Source: Chytridium lagenaria
Lineage: Eukaryota > Chytridiomycota > Chytridiomycetes > Chytridiales > Chytridiaceae
NCBI GenBank assembly: GCA_025449115.1
Contig: JAHLKC010000011.1
Coordinates: 124,001 to 188,000 of the forward strand
DNA: 64,000 bases
Reading direction: 5' to 3'
Every line of letters starts with the position of its first letter. Within the stretch, counting starts at the first letter, position 1. Of the stretch, positions 11,349-24,271 are shown in pieces. The notes beneath the pieces were generated by a model. It saw only the letters and a program-made list of their open reading frames with translations, was not told the origin of the DNA and did no database searches. The position numbers were made by a program, and so were the translations under genes.

Positions 11349-11735
11349 TTATAAAGAATCTTGAGAAACATCGCAGAGTAATTCAAGCCAGGGGAGTCCA
11401 TCAACGAGGGGGTCTACAGCGTTTTCAAGAGAGTAACAAGCTAGTTCTGGAAAGCTTGCCACAATCTTCATTCCATTGGTATTAGCGCTATCCTCAATGA
11501 CCAATCTGCCTTTTCCTTTGGTTAGAAGTCACCGAACTTGTTGGCCCAAACCCTTAAGGTTTCCTTTAAGATCGATAACTTTCTTGTAAAGCGCCCTTCC
11601 TCGAAAATAAACTAGAGATCACTAATTAACTTTGGTATGGAAAAAAAGTGCCTCACGAGGGTCTGATGTCAAAGTTGTGAGCTCCTCATCCTCATACGTC
11701 TGGCTCACGGTGACCTGACAAGGCAAAAGTTTCAT
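11349..11735 (-). CDS. Possible small gene, unidentified
   Basis: Between ARP2 and NUP155 the minus strand can encode about 110 residues. Exon 1 starts at 11735 with MKLLPCQVTVSQTYEDEELT. A probable 44-nt intron (about 11671-11628) leads to LYFRGRALYKKVIDLKGNLK, then, beyond an in-frame TGA at about 11535, GRLVIEDSANTNGMKIVASF, ending DVSQDSL and TAA. The TGA could be a one-base error, as elsewhere here. No family is recognised. Its start is only 38 bp from the divergent NUP155 start. Confidence 0.35.
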
Positions 11736-11773
11736 TTTTGTCTGAAAAGAAAAGCAAAAAATCCTTCGGACAG

Positions 11774-14700
11774 ATGACTGTGGGCAACCTGCAGCAAGCG
11801 GCGAAAGTCTTGGATAGCAAGCTCCTTCATGATCGGTTAGCCATCCATAGAACTATCTAAATAGTATAATCTGACTCTGCATTAAAAGATCCGGAGACCT
11901 CATTGATGTCTTAAAGAGTATGTGAGCTTCTGGGATTGAAACTGACCTTCGCATAGAAGGAAAAGACTACCAAAAGCCCGACGGAGTAACTCCCTTCCTC
12001 ATTCGAGAGCGGTCTATGGCTCTTCCGGATACGCTCTACGAGCAGTATGATGGTGGGATGGTGCTAGGCTATATAAAGTAACGATGTGTAGTTATGGAAA
12101 GTAGATGCTTCATCGGTGTTTTTCCGGAAATACAAAGGGCTTGGATTTCAATTGATACCAAGCTATATTTATGGAACTATGAGACCAGGTGACATATCTT
12201 TGGTTCCTTTTCGTGTCTGATACAGGAATAGGGAAGATATTCAAATTTTTGGTGAGCTAGATCAAGTCATCATCAGTGTTGGCCTTGTGAAGCCGAAGCC
12301 TGGTATTTAAATCTTGATGCATTCATTTAAACGCGAAAGGTGTCTTTCTTGATCAGATAGATTATGTGCTAGTTATTGCGACGCCAATTGATATAACACT
12401 TGTCGCGATGTCTGCGTCGAAGTCTGATGGAACTGGAATCAAGCTTTATGGCACCGACATATCTGTCTCCTCTGATAATGATTCAATAGCCAGTATTGTG
12501 GGGACGGACGAAGGCCGCATTTTCATGTTAGCCACGAATGGTCGCATTTTCGAGTTAAAATATCAAGTAAGAAAAATTGATGTTTGCTGTAAAATGACAT
12601 TTAAAGCCTGAAGATGGTTGGGTCTCCCGTAAATGTCGAAAAGTGGACCTGACTGCATCCACTTTCAGTCATTTTATCCCTACCAGCTTGGGAGGATATT
12701 TTAATAGCGGCCTATCGGGTTCGTATCCCACCTTTTCCCTATCTTTGGATTCTTAGTAACAATTCTCGTAGATCCTGTTACAAAAATAGCGGTTGATAAT
12801 GAGCGTCATATCTTGTATGCTTTATCCAAAAAGTCTGCTATTGAAGTAATCGATCAAAATCTTGTGCAAGCTAACAATCAAGGTGTTTAATCTTGGTGCT
12901 TCCGGGTTGGAATTTAAAAGCTCTTTCAAACTCTCCGACATCGTTCACCAAGCTCAAAAAACGCTTGAAATGGCAAATAGCTTTTCTACATCATATCTTG
13001 ATCCAAGAAAATTTGAGATTGTCTCACTCCATCCTGTATCAAAGAGTGAATCAAAACATTGCACTTTAATAGCTTTAACGAACTCTGGTATTCCGCTACT
13101 TGCTTTGTAAACTAATTTCTTAGGGTTTAGACTGTACTTTTCTCAAAAATCAGTTATAACTGGACAGTCTCACGGCGTATCTCCTACACTTTGTTTACAA
13201 TTCGTTCAGCCTCCTCCCCCACTAAAAGAGAGGTATCGCGTCCACGATGCTGCTTATTCGAAGGGTGTCCTTGTTCTTGCCAATTCGGTTGACGAAGAGC
13301 GAGACAGTCTCATATGTGTTTCATCAAATGTACGCAAAGATTGACTTTGAATCTAATTTTTTCAGAAATTCTCTCACGAAGAAGAATACGGGCTTGATAA
13401 GCTAGACGGAAAAGTCTGGAATGTTGTTGTCGAAGATTCTGTCCGTAAAGATACAGAATTTGATGGTGAAGCCATTGGAAGCTCTAGGCGGTTCCTTGTA
13501 CTTACCAACACAGGTTTGCAGACATTTTTATTTTATTTCAAACTTATGACCTAAAGGGGTTACTGTGTTTAAGGCCAAAAGTCCTTTGGAGATACTGAAG
13601 CAACTTCTGGAAGAGTGCGTTCAGAAGGGGGGAAACACGCAAAATCTGCAATCTTTCCGAGCACGGTAAGTATGTAGCAGTCGATTTAATGCTCACATAC
13701 AATTACAGATTTAACGAGGAGCATATAGCTTTCTTATGCTTGGCCCTAGTCTGCAGTGTGGACAGGTTTGTTGATTTTTAAGCCTACATTAATTCTCCCT
13801 ATTAGCGATGCAACCAAGTCAAGAGTCAGCGTGAAAGAGTATGCCAAGCGTCTTTTTTATGGAAGTTGGAGGTCAACCGGTGAAGAGATCTGCTCCATTC
13901 AACGCCTTCTCGTCGTCTATGGGTAAGCTTATACCCCTTCTCATGTTTGATGTTGTTTTAGGTCAAAGCGAAACTCTGGGGAGGCCTTTGGCAGATATTG
14001 AATCAACTATTAGCGCCCGAGTCGACGGTCTTGTGTTATTTCTTGCAAAATTACTGCAACCGATCTGGAAGCGACCTCTCGTGTCCATTACGTTTGATTT
14101 TAATGTCTCCTTTTACCTTATTAATTTTAGGAAAAATACAAAAGCAGTCTGGACAAATGACGCGAATGCTTTTAAGAGGATCCAGTCTTCTCTTTTAACC
14201 TTGAAAGATATTTTAGAAGAGTAAGTTAAATATACTCTCTTCAAATTTTTATATTGTCCTCAGGAGCCCATTGCTTGCGAACGCAAGAAACGCAAGGGAT
14301 TTAGATTACGGGCGAATTGGTATTGCGGAATCTAGTTCCGAGAGAGAGGCATTGCAGGTTTGATGATTGTACCATTTATTGTAACAAAGTACAGCGCGAG
14401 CAAACTTCACTTCAAAATATGCTTCAGCTCATTAACTTGTCTATTGAAGGGACTGCTTTTGCGCTGTTTTTGATTGATATCGGAACCGCGCGCCTTCTGG
14501 ACATGTGAGCTTGTCTGTTGTTGAGAATGTCTCTAACTTGCCTAGTCTTGCAAAAGACCTGCAGAACCATCTATTAGACGCGTCGTTCGAGGATTTGATT
14601 ACAAATACGAAAGGGAAGGAGCTTGGGAAGTCGGTGTTTTCTCATGTGGTGGAATGGAAGATACAGGAAGGGGTGGATGTAGGAAATTTTTATATTTTTC

Positions 14701-16752
14701 ATGTTTATACATTTTTGAAAAGGTGACGGAAATATGCGAATCTACACATCGCCTATGCCCTACATTTTGTTCTGTTGACGATGTAATTCTCTACAAGGTA
14801 TAAGCATGATTACTTTGCCATTATTGATCTGTGGAAAAGGGTAAAGAATGTCTCAAAAGGTCGTTCGGAGAGACTCCGTCAGCCGCAGAGGCTCTTCTCA
14901 CCGAGTCCTTGAGGTAAATAAGGCTGAGATTGTATTTAACGCTGTCAAAGTCTTTTTATGCGCATTGTATCCAATTTGAACGTAGATCAGCTTCGGGAGA
15001 TTTGCCTTCTATATGTTCAAGCTCACGACTTTAACCGTACTTCACTACGTAAAAGTATACCCATTTAACGTGCCTTAGGGGCGATCCGATTGGTTGCAGC
15101 ACGAGCTTCATCCATGGACCCATCCAGTCTGGCGTTGTCATACTACCTAGAGGGAAAACCTCAAAATGTAAGTTACTTCATGCATATTGCCTAGAATTTA
15201 TACGAATATAGGATTTCCGGGAAGCTTTGTACCGGGAGAGAGTACAATGTTATGATCTGCTTCAAGAGTTGCCTTCTATTCTTGAAGTGAATGGAGGATT
15301 TTATCTGGACCCAGAGGTAAGTTGAATTATATAAATACGTTACAAAGCTTTCTTGAGGCGCGGAAAACATGGAATCAGAATATCTTAATGAGCTATTTAC
15401 TTCCGACGAATAAATTGTTGCACTTCCATATGTTTGCCTGGTTGATTGATTCAAGATCGACGGATAGGCTTTTGGAGTTTGATTGCTAGTTCAGGCTGTT
15501 CTGAAGCGGTCTTAGATTGAATCACCATATGTTGAAGAATATCTTGGTACAGAACCTTTGACGTTGGAGAAAATGAATACGCTTTGGAAGTTCTACGTTA
15601 AAAAGGAGCAGTTTATGAACGCTGCCAAAGTTCTTTGCGCTCTTGCAGTTCAGAAGTACGAAGGAACTACTATTTTTAATACTTACAACAATAGGAAGTA
15701 TGAGTTGAGCTTTAATTGACCGCTATGAGCTTTTACAGCTCGCTGTAGCTAATGCTCTGAGTGCTTCATACAACGATAACGACTCAGACTTTATCCGCGA
15801 TGTAGAAGACAAGAAGGATGTCAGTGGTGTCTTTGTACCTCATATTTATTTAAACTAGGTTGCCCGAATTCAAATGGACATTCTCCTTGCTCTGCAGAAC
15901 GCGAATCTCGTTTCGCCCGAAGATCCTTGTTCAACACTTTACTTAGCATATCTGACGTATTGTCTCTGATTTGTCTGCGCACTCAAATTCTCTAGTTATA
16001 CATGAATTATACGAAGAGGTTTGATCTGTACGAATTTCGTTGGACATATTCCATGTCTCCGGCATAAAGACCCTTTTGGTGCAGGAGCTATGGTCAAACA
16101 TCATTGAACGTAGTTTTTTTACTTAAGTTTTACTAAGCTGAACAATTTGTAGATATAAGCGGCCGATGACCTCCGATTTTTATGGGACAAAATCCGCATT
16201 TTGGGACTGAAGTATTTCCCGGATGAGCATGTCTTCCCTTTACGTAAGTTTTAAGTGTAATATACCATTGTTTTTAAAAAACGAAGCCTTCCTCTGTTCG
16301 AAGTTGAACAGGTCTGCTTGGATTCTGGTGTCGTTACGGATGAGAGCGACGTCGTAAAAGTAATGAGGTCCATACAAGTACGGTTTTCAGTGCTCTTCCA
16401 AGTGTACTTCTCCTTTTTCGAGAATAAGGTAGGTTAAAGTTAATACATATTTCTTTCCTTTCTCTTTATTAATCCTGGTTTTTGTTACTTACGCCGCTAT
16501 CCTATTGATTTCCATGCTTAGACTCACCCTTGGAACACCCCGAGGACCAGCGAAACTCTTATCCGCAAGATTTGTGCCATCCTCAATCAGTGGTATCAAG
16601 AGGCCGAGATTTCAAAGGACTTCAGCCGGTTTCCGGTGAAGTCGGTGGACGACGCTGTTTCCAAACTTCTTCTCGGGAATCTTGACGATTACTCACAGAG
16701 GATATTAAGGTCCTTCCAAGACAAATTGCGAAGTTCCGCCATGACTTTATAA
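11774..16752 (+). CDS. NUP155: Inner-ring nucleoporin NUP155/NUP170
   Basis: Large inner-ring scaffold nucleoporin that tethers the pore to the membrane. It is spread over more than 20 short exons. The start at 11774 (MTVGNLQQAAKVLDSKLLHD) matches the N-terminal helix of the family. The N-terminal beta-propeller includes CFIGVFPEIQRAWISIDTKL, LWNYE, VIISVGLVKPKP, YVLVIATPIDITLVAMSA, DEGRIFMLATNGRIFELKYQ and GWVSRKCRKVDLTAS. The alpha-solenoid follows, with VDGLVLFLAKLLQPIWKRPL. The C-terminus ends RSFQDKLRSSAMTL. The human order of motifs (GVFPxIxRAW, VGLVKPK, YQxExGWxSxxCRK) is reproduced, so the assignment is strong. The length of about 1,300 residues is normal. Several frame breaks occur in the middle. 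The stop lies only 36 bp from that of the convergent STT3 gene. Confidence 0.9.
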
Positions 16753-16788
16753 AAACTTCGAAAAGAGGTTTTATTGAACCATCAAAAT

Positions 16789-19382
16789 TTATTTATTGCG
16801 ACGCCCGAGCGAACGCTTCTTCCTCTTTGACTTGCCAAAACTGTGGAAATAAGATATCAATAAAGGATAACATGGAAAAGATGAAAGCGCCCAAACAAAT
16901 TTTGACGCGAGAGCTAGGCATTTACCTGGCAGCTGCTGCAAGAGACCGTCCAATGTTGTCAAGGTCCTTCACCTTGTAAATTCGAACAATCATGTTCTCC
17001 GAGCTGAAGGCTGTAGAGAGAATGGGGGCGATGTCAGTTGTATGTCAAAAAAAAAATAACAAAAAACAAAAAACAAACTCCATACCTTCTTCCAAAGTAT
17101 GTAGTTTGATGGGCTTCTTTGTGACCGGAGACCCACGAACCCTGTCATATGGCTGCCCATTGGGACCAAAGAGGTCGGCAAACCTATAGTACGACATCTT
17201 ATACATAATACTGTTACGCATAGCGGGGGTAGCCTCATCGTCCACACGGTATTCACCTCTATCAGTAAAGAAGCTTCTTTCACTGACATCGTTAGGGTAC
17301 ACACCCTCCCCAATACGAATCATCCAAAGAAATTTGTTGATATCGTCACCAGAGTACCCAATCGCCGCTCCAAAAAATGACCAAAACATACGTCACATCA
17401 TGCCTGCGCATGATCTCGTATGCAACATCTTCAGAACTTGCCATGGCTTTTCCAACGGTCGCAATGTGCGTATTGTTCCAGGTGTTGTTATCAACCAAAA
17501 CCGTACGGTTGGCCATACCGGTAATCTGGTAGCCATAATCCCACCATGACATGATCTTGGCCTTCTCGTCAGAGTTTTGACGCAGCCAATAGTAGGCTTC
17601 ACGGAAATCATCAATGATGTTCTGACTGCCGTCTTGATTACGGGAAGCGAGGACAATTGACGGGGAGGAGTAGGCGTTTGACGTAACCCAAGTACAGTGC
17701 CAAGTAAAAATGCAAAGGAGAATGGCCATAGCACCAATAACGATAGCCGACTCATGTCCTAAAGTTCCTTCGGCAGCAACGGGGGGCTTGGCGACCGCGG
17801 GGCCTTTCCTTTATCCGCCGCTTTCTCGTCCTTCTTCTCATTCTTCTCTTCCGGAACAGACAGAGTAAAGTAGGCATCGAAAAGCTTGGAAAGCGCCACC
17901 GCTGAGGCCACACAAACGATGGGGGTCAAAGTGAGCATTAAACGGACCATAACACCGGCAAAGTAACTAGCAGCCACGGAGTATAAAATCTAGACATATT
18001 TTTCAGAGCTTATACAGTAGAATGTGCACCAACCACAAAGACATGCTCATCACGGAGCTCCTTGAAGCAGAAGTAGATTCCAGCGGGGAAGAGGGGAACC
18101 AGAAGTTGCAAGTCGAAAAAGAAGGCTGGCCAAGCTGTAGGCTGATGCTCCGAAACTGAAGCGATGATGGGGATATACTTTTTCGCATATCCGGTATCCC
18201 AGAGGGAGTAGAATCTCCCAGTCCAAGGAGCGATGTATCCTCCGACGGTGAGGCCCACCAAAGCAGCGAAGCCAAGAATAAAGATTCCCATGATAAGGCC
18301 TTGGAACAACAGTTTAAACTGATTAGCCGAAAGGTGGCTTTTAATCAATTCGGTGAAAGCAACAATCTGCAGCAATCCAAAGATGCCTAAAATTATTAGA
18401 ATACAACTAAAACAGACTCAACTCACCAAGGGCGGCCATATGCTCAGCGGTACGCGTTGGTTGGAAACCAACAAAAGGAATTTGCATGGAGGCCAAAGTT
18501 CCAATGACGTAAAAGCTAGAGTAAGAGACGTAGAGACGAGCCGAGAAACGTCCCATGAGCAAGAGTGCGAAGGCATGAAGGGGATAAGGTTGATGATGAA
18601 GACATATCCACCCCAAGCCGAGACCATGTAAAAGTAAAAATTGCGGTGAGACCACCAAAAAATGCCGAGCCTAGCTTCAAAGCCTTGATCCATAGGTAGA
18701 AAGTAAACATCAAAAGAAAGATGGCAATTCCTTCGTTGTCGTATGAGCCAGCCACGGATCTAGAAATGTACCCAGGGGCAATACCGATAAACGCGGCGGC
18801 GAGAAGACCAGCAGAGGAATCCTTAATTTCCACAGTGAGCAAGTAGCGGCAATGGCTGTAAGGGACGAGAACACGGGGGCCAAGAACACACAGATATTCC
18901 TGATGTCGACCGGGAAGTTGAGCTTATTCAACACCCAGTGAATTGCTCCGGCTGTAACCATGATGCCAGGATAAACAGTTCCACCGACGACACGTCCGAG
19001 AGGGTACCAGGACAATTCATCGAACCTAGAAGGCGTAAGGGCCAAACGAAAATCAACATGGCTTCTCACCAGTTGAGAAAATCGTAGAATCCATTCTCGA
19101 CAAGTTGTTTAGTAGATCGGTAGTTGAACTAATGACAGTGTAAGTTAATACACGGATGCATTACTCAAAATGCGCTTACCAAGGGTCGAATTCGTGAATA
19201 ACACTCTCTGGTGAAATTGAAGAAACGCATCAGCACAAAACCAGCGCACCAGCATTGCCCCCATCCAGCTACTCACCGAAACGGATCACACTGAAAAGAC
19301 GAGAGCTAATCGCGAGAATGCTGATTCCAATGAGGATGACTACCCTGAGCCAAATAGCAGATGCGGACGCTCCGCCAGCCAT
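16789..19382 (-). CDS. STT3: Oligosaccharyltransferase catalytic subunit STT3
   Basis: Catalytic subunit of ER oligosaccharyltransferase, which transfers the lipid-linked glycan to Asn-X-Ser/Thr. It starts at 19382 ([20 protein letters not shown]), and many transmembrane segments follow. Visible motifs include [58 protein letters not shown], the catalytic signature [10 protein letters not shown] (about 17525-17555) and [14 protein letters not shown]. The C-terminus is basic, [16 protein letters not shown]. The length and order are normal for the family. At least three single-base losses break the frame (about 18850, 18585 and 17810); each lies in or beside a short run such as CCCC. Introns are 40-70 nt. 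The stop at 16789 leaves 36 bp to NUP155. Confidence 0.95.
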
Positions 19383-19489
19383 TCTTGTCTCTCGTTCTGT
19401 TGAAAAGGACGGAGAAAAAAATTTGTTGTAAATACTGCCATTTGGTTTCGATTCTCGTTTTATTATGTATGTGCAAAATGATGGATGGT

Positions 19490-20272
19490 TTACAAGATTC
19501 TCTCACTATTAATACGTCGAAGCTTTTCCCACTGGTTGAGAATGCTCGCAGGGAAGGGGATACTTGAAAGGGAAGGTTGCCATGTTTTGGTCTTCACTAC
19601 GGCTTCAGGGGTATCATTGGTTCCTCCTATAAAAACATTTTAATCAGAGTAATTCGTTAGAGCATGCGTTCCAACCTGGGAGTCCTTAAATCGGTCCATA
19701 AATGAAGGTATCGGAAGCCACGTGTTGGATGCTATCAGCCGCCGCTGGAGCTCCCACCGTCCGGTTTTTGGATTTAATGCTTGTTTAAGTTCAACATCCG
19801 TCGTTTTACTTTAATAAAGGCAAGTCAATATGTGAACAATACCAAGTTAACGCCTCACCTCACTACGGGATCAACCAACTTGACATCAGAAAAGTGAATG
19901 GGCATAGGTTTTGTGACGATTTCGCCCTTGCCGTTGCTTGCATTAGGCTTGACATGTTTCTTTGCCTGTCCGAAAGTAAAAAAGATAAGAAAATGTTCTT
20001 TGAAGAGAAAAACATACCAGTCTACATCCATCCACCATCAGACGATCAATACCCCGTACAACGCTAAGGACCTTTCCCCTCTTTCCCATGTCCTTTCCAC
20101 CGATAACTTCGACCTAAAACGAACAAAACCAAGAGTAAGTTATGCATCATTTTACCAGAATCCCGACCATATCTCCAGGATAAAACACCCATTGCTTCAA
20201 TGAAGTCTTCCTGCTGTTTGCAAGCTTAAGCTTGCTGAGGGAGTTCCATCCCTTCATCTTTGGAGTGGGCAT
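19490..20272 (-). CDS. MRPL40: Mitochondrial large-subunit ribosomal protein uL24m
   Basis: KOW-domain protein of the mitochondrial large ribosomal subunit (yeast Mrpl40, human MRPL24). Exon 1 begins MPTPKMKGWNSLSKLKLANS and leads to LKQWVFYPGDMVGIL. The KOW part is VEVIGGKDMGKRGKVLSVVR followed by GIDRLMVDGCRL, then AKKHVKPNASNGKGEIVTKP and PMPIHFSDVKLVDPV, the classic uL24m pattern. Later exons give LNPKTGRWELQRRLIASNTW. The last reading DTPEAVVKTKTWQPSLSSIP ending RRINSERIL resembles the C-terminus of fungal Mrpl40 proteins. The final exon join is uncertain: another phase gives an earlier stop. The gene lies 107 bp upstream of STT3 on the same strand and 164 bp from the divergent carboxypeptidase. 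Confidence 0.82.
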
Positions 20273-20436
20273 GCTATTTCGTGGATATTTGGAAGTAATA
20301 GGGTTCCAATAATTGTCAGGTTAGATTTCTCTCTTTTCCCGCTTTGCTTTCTTTTAAAAAGGTGGGTCAGTTCTGCAACCCAAATTTTTACGGAATCTCT
20401 TTCAAATTATAATTCCAACTTCCGCATTCTTCCACT

Positions 20437-22282
20437 ATGCTGAGGTACCTAGTTGTTGCCCTCCTCTCCGTGTCGTCCGTGCTTGCGGCGCCCTCTCACC
20501 GCGTTCATGTGCAATCGCCCGAGTCGAACTCAATGGTAGGTTTCTTTCAATGCATGCTGTGGCTAACTCCCATAGACCGTGTGAGCATGCTTAAGGTTGA
20601 GACCGTGGCCTCCCAGCAATTGGGTGCTACTCCCTGGACCTCATACTCCTTGCCTGCTTTCCCCAAGCACCGTATTTCGTGTTCGCGAGAACGTTGCTCT
20701 CTGCGACCCCGATGTTAAGCAGGTGAGTCTTCCTGACTTTCTTATCAGCCAGTGGCTGACTTGTCTGGTAGTTGCTTGGATACCTCGATGTCGATGACAA
20801 GCACTTCTTCTTCTGGTTCTTTGAGTCCCGCTCCGCTCCCTCCACCGACCCCCTCGTCCTCTGGCTCAACGGTGGCCCCGGATGCTCTTCCCTCACTGGT
20901 TTATTCATGGAGCTTGGTCCTTGCCGTGTTGGCGAAGGTGTAACGGCACCATCCGAAACGAGTATTCATGAACACCAAGGCCAACACCATCTTTTTGGAC
21001 CAGCCCACCGATGTCGGCTTCAGTTACTCTGACAACGGTGAGGGTGTCGCGACCACCACCGATGCTGCCGCCGACGTTTACAGCTTCCTTCAGCTTTTCC
21101 TCGCGGCTTACCAAAGTACGGTCAAGAACGAATTTCATGTGACTGGTAAGCTATTGTAAATGCCTCGCTTCGTTCTGACGCGTCTCATCAGGTGAATCGT
21201 ATGCTGGTCACTATATCCCTGCCATCGCCGACGCTATTCTTTAACGGCAACAACGCTGCTGGATCCCCCGACTTCGACGACTCCGTCCAGAAAATTAACT
21301 TGGTGTCGCTTGCAATTGGTAAACTGAATTTTCCAACACTTGACTAAATGAATAAGGTAATGGTATGACCGACCCCGCTGTGCAATACGAGTACTATGCC
21401 AAATTTGCCTGCGGCAACTCTTACGGCCCCGTCCTTGACCAGGCCGAGTGTGATTCTATGGCTTCCCGCTATCCTTTCTGCCGCAGCCTTATTGACGCCT
21501 GTTACAAGTACGAGGGTACCTTCAGCTGTGTCCCCGGTGGTGTGTACTGTAATAACGCCATGATCGGACCTTTCCAGAAGACTGGCTTGAATATTTATGA
21601 TATCCGCAGGAAGTGTGACCCCAGTAACCCTCTTTGCTACTCGGTATGTCTTTGTTGTGTCTAATTATTCTAACTTGTTTTTTTTTAAGATCCTTTCTGA
21701 CATTGAGGCCTACTTGAACCGCCCTGATGTTCAGCTCGTCCTTGGCGTTGACCACTCTTACACGGTATGAACAGCTATTTTAATGCCTATTGTTAATTAT
21801 TTCAGGGTTGCAACATGGCTGTCAACCAAAAGTTTTTTATGGCTGTGACTGGATGCGTCCTTATGTTCACTTGATCCCCGGAATTCTTTCTGAGGGTGTC
21901 CGCATTCTTATTTACGCCGGCGACAGTGACTACATTGTAAGAAACTTATTTTCTTACGTTTGGACTTACCTCTTATATTAGTGCAACTGGATGGGTAACG
22001 AGGCCTGGACCCTTGCTCTTGAGTGGGAAGGCCAGGAGGGTTTCAACGCTGCCCCCGTCATCGATTGGACCTCGAAGATTACTGGCCGCAAGGCCGGTGT
22101 GTTTAGGAGCTTCAACGGACTTGCCTTCCTTCGTGTTTTCGAGGCTGGGCACATGGGTAAGATGTTTTGCACTAGACTTCCATTGTACTAATGTATTTAT
22201 TCTTATAGTTCCGTACGACCAGCCTGAGCACTCTGTTGAGTTTATCAACAAGTGGATGGCGCCCAAAGAGTTTGCTGTTTGA
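20437..22282 (+). CDS. Serine carboxypeptidase (S10, carboxypeptidase Y-like)
   Basis: Secretory or vacuolar serine carboxypeptidase. The N-terminus [20 protein letters not shown] is a clear signal peptide, followed by a propeptide-like stretch. S10 motifs in order: [37 protein letters not shown] (oxyanion region), [18 protein letters not shown], nucleophile motif [28 protein letters not shown], the catalytic aspartate in [20 protein letters not shown] and the catalytic histidine in EAGHMVPYDQP. It ends WMAPKEFAV. About seven exons. At least three frame breaks are needed, for example TCATGAACACC where SWNT needs TGG. The whole triad is intact, so the enzyme is probably active. Whether it is the vacuolar CPY orthologue cannot be decided from sequence alone. 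Confidence 0.92.
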
Positions 22283-22665
22283 GATTGGTCTTTTGAGCGT
22301 TTTCTCTATTGATTATTTTCTTGTTGTTAGGTTGGCTGCTTTGTAGTTCTGAATAAATAGCTTCTTGGCCAGATTGAGAACTACTGCCAGTGTGTAACGG
22401 GAAAGGCCCAATGAGCCGATCTGCGTGTTGGATTATCTTGCTTCCTTTTAGATTCCACGGGAAATTCAGGCAGAAAAGGCGGCATGTGCCTCAAAGGGTA
22501 GTCTATCTAGATGTCTTTCGAAAAATAAAACGCAATGGTGTTTGGCTTAGATACAATAAGACTGGTTCCGCGCTACATGAGACGCCAGAAGATCAATGGT
22601 GTTGAATCATGACATAAATTTTAACAAAAGATCATGTCGCCCGTGGGATTAAAGTGATATATGTA
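22283..22665. other. Intergenic region after carboxypeptidase
   Basis: Contains an AATAAA-like signal (GAATAAATAG near 22350) that may serve the carboxypeptidase transcript. No gene supported. Confidence 0.35.
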
Positions 22666-23579
22666 TTATATGTTTTTAACTCGATGTAATGACAGGACTT
22701 GTTGACCAAACCTCGAGAATGAATGAGATGGTGGGATGCCAGACAGAGTACCTGTAAGGTTAGAATTAGTATCCTTTTTTAACTCAAAGAAATATGCTAT
22801 TGAAATAAGGCGGGGAAGGACATAATAAAGAAAAGACATGGGAAGGGACAGCTCTTGCCTACCTCCACTACCCAAAATATCGTGGTCCGAATGGACCGTG
22901 TACATGTTTCGATCGCATTCTTCGTGTAATGTGCGGGCAATCGAGTCACTGCATGAATTGATCTCTCTGTAGTTGAAGGCGAGCATCATGAAGAATGTCG
23001 CAATAAACGCCGCATACTAATGTTATACCGAGGTACTGATTAAGAAAGTTTGACCATATGTATCAGTATGAAGGGGAATAAAGACAAGTGGTAGTTTTAA
23101 TCTTCTCACCACTATCAACACACGCTCTGATACTCCATGACCCTTTCTTCTCCCAAGAGCAATGAGGAGTACGATGGTTGCGGGTAGTTGAAACAAAAAT
23201 GCCCAAGTGAGGTCATATGCGTCGTAAACCTTTGAAGTAGAAGCACCGAACCTGTAGGCAACCCAGGGCCAGGATGATCAGCTAATAAAATGTCATACAG
23301 ATAAGGGGATGATTGCTATTAGATTCTCTATCTGTAACAACATTTAACAAAGTTGAGTTAAAGCAAAGAGTAGAAAGGTTTTAAAGAATTCAGAAGTTGA
23401 GCAAACAGTAGATGAAGTGAGTAGGCAATGACTATAAAAGATAACTCAATATTCAACAAAGCATGATGGTAGGATATGGTTCGACTGTAAACGAGTGTGA
23501 TGTATTTCTAAGTAACTAACCCCTTGAAAGGTTGCTACTATTTGAGCAGCAATGAGCTTGGACAATCCCACTTTCATCA
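22666..23579 (-). CDS. Unidentified integral membrane protein
   Basis: The minus strand carries exon-like blocks for a small multi-pass membrane protein. A possible start at 23579 reads MKVGLSKLIAAQIVATFQ. Next come VAYRFGASTSKVYDAYDLTW and AFLFQLPATIVLLIALGRRK, then after an intron YAAFIATFFMMLAFNYREIN and CSDSIARTLHEECDRN. A last open stretch, FLYYVLPRLISIAYFFELKK, ends at 22666. I see two or three hydrophobic segments and no known motif. The joins between the first and second blocks and the true C-terminus are uncertain. Confidence 0.4.
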
Positions 23580-24271
23580 GTAATATCGACTAATTAATTA
23601 AGAATACGATGTTTTAGTGTTTGTGATAGAATTGTCATACCTTCATTCATTCAATTCATAATACAATTCAATTGAATAATAGTATTTAATAGGTACCTAT
23701 GTATGTCAATAGATAAATATTAGTCTCTTTTCCCAATACACCCTTTAACCCACACACCATAGACATAAGGAGTTATGCAGGTAGATGGGGAATAAGTTGT
23801 ATTTGAATTAATATGGATAGATGAATCTGTAGAGGTATATAGATGGGTAGGTAGGTAGGGAGGTAGGTAGTAGGAGGTAGTTCCGTATAGGCAGAGCATG
23901 AGTAAAACCAAGTGTTATATCACCTCACCGCATCTTCTTTTTTTTTTTTAAAAAAGAACAAGATATATTTCTGTGTTTTGAATTTAAATGTACTGACTGC
24001 GCGCTAAAAGTAAGTTTGAAGATTGCCAAGGATTCAGACGTTAAAGATTTGAGATGCCATGAATAAACCCACCTTTAAATGTGACTAAAATTAATAGTTT
24101 AGAAAAGACTTAAAATTGAGTTGATTATCTATTTCATTTTTTGTTGATAAAGATATCTGCGCCATAGCTTCAAATTTCAACGGAGAACTGCGAACTGCGC
24201 TGGTCTTTGTTCAAGGTTGAAAAAGGCCAAAATTTTTATTTTTCAAAACTTGAAGAAATCCGAACTACACC
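23580..24271. promoter_or_regulatory. Intergenic region upstream of NUP98-96
   Basis: AT-rich divergent region between the membrane protein (-) and NUP98-96 (+). It contains a degenerate GTAG/GTAGG short tandem repeat at about 23847-23878 and a 12-T run at 23938-23949 followed by A. No gene was found. Confidence 0.35.

Noticed and set aside
7861..11560. Apparent 17-18 nt introns (near 7892-7909 and 11521-11537)
   Set aside because: The splice-like strings exist, but removing them does not restore a convincing frame. One-base errors explain the breaks more simply.
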